NCBI GenBank assembly: GCA_003509805.1
Contig: DOMV01000410.1
Span: forward strand, 1-6,779
Direction of reading: 5' to 3'
Length of the DNA stretch: 6,779 bases
Origin: Planctomycetaceae bacterium
Lineage (GTDB): Bacteria; Planctomycetota; Planctomycetia; Pirellulales; Thermoguttaceae
Each line of letters begins with the position of its first letter. Positions within the stretch are counted from its first letter, which is position 1. Made by a program: the position numbers and the translations under genes. Under the pieces are notes generated by a model. The model was not told the origin of the DNA. It did not search any database and worked only from the letters and a program-made list of their open reading frames with translations. Shown piece after piece: positions 6,751 through 6,779 of the stretch.

Positions 6751-6779
6751 GTTCCGGTACGGCGTCGAATCACGGGCGA

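Noticed and set aside
6627..6773. A 49-codon N-terminal extension of the dihaem protein
   Set aside because: It is Arg/Pro-rich, would bury the signal peptide, and is translated repeat DNA. The ATG at 6626 gives a normal signal peptide.

Overview
The window holds two large convergent genes and little else. On the plus strand is a roughly 1040-residue membrane protein that joins an NHL/SMP-30-like propeller, a Cache-like sensor domain and a major facilitator superfamily (MFS) transporter. On the minus strand is a roughly 1033-residue exported protein that joins an NPCBM carbohydrate-binding module, a TolB/PD40-like propeller related to the hydrazine synthase alpha subunit, and a C-terminal region with two CXXCH haem c motifs. 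Proteins of the second type (NPCBM plus HzsA-like plus two haems) are typical of the Planctomycetes-Verrucomicrobia-Lentisphaerae-Kiritimatiellae group, so an organism from that group is the best guess. The base composition is moderately GC-rich and neither gene has a clear Shine-Dalgarno site, which does not contradict this. A precise taxon cannot be read from the sequence.

Layout: 1-179 is non-coding and contains one end of a repeat and a plausible promoter. 180-3302 (+) is the sensor/transporter fusion. 3303-3524 is the convergent intergenic region, with a probable minus-strand terminator and a three-unit 15-bp tandem repeat. 3525-6626 (-) is the NPCBM/HzsA-like dihaem protein. 6627-6779 is its upstream region and is almost entirely a copy of the repeat.

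The least expected feature is a dispersed, foldable repeat. A full-looking copy lies at the right end (6651-6750). A shorter copy lies inside the transporter gene (1149-1219), in the linker between propeller and membrane domains. A 20-bp terminal fragment, inverted, is cut by the left edge (1-20). The internal copy lacks 13 and 14 bases at the two places where the right copy carries the arms of an 11-bp perfect inverted repeat, so the two arms vary together.

How the genes work together is not shown. They are convergent, not an operon. Both products act at or outside the cytoplasmic membrane, but no substrate or shared pathway can be read from the window. I see no complete undescribed system. 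The repeat family and the tripartite transporter are the two items most worth following.
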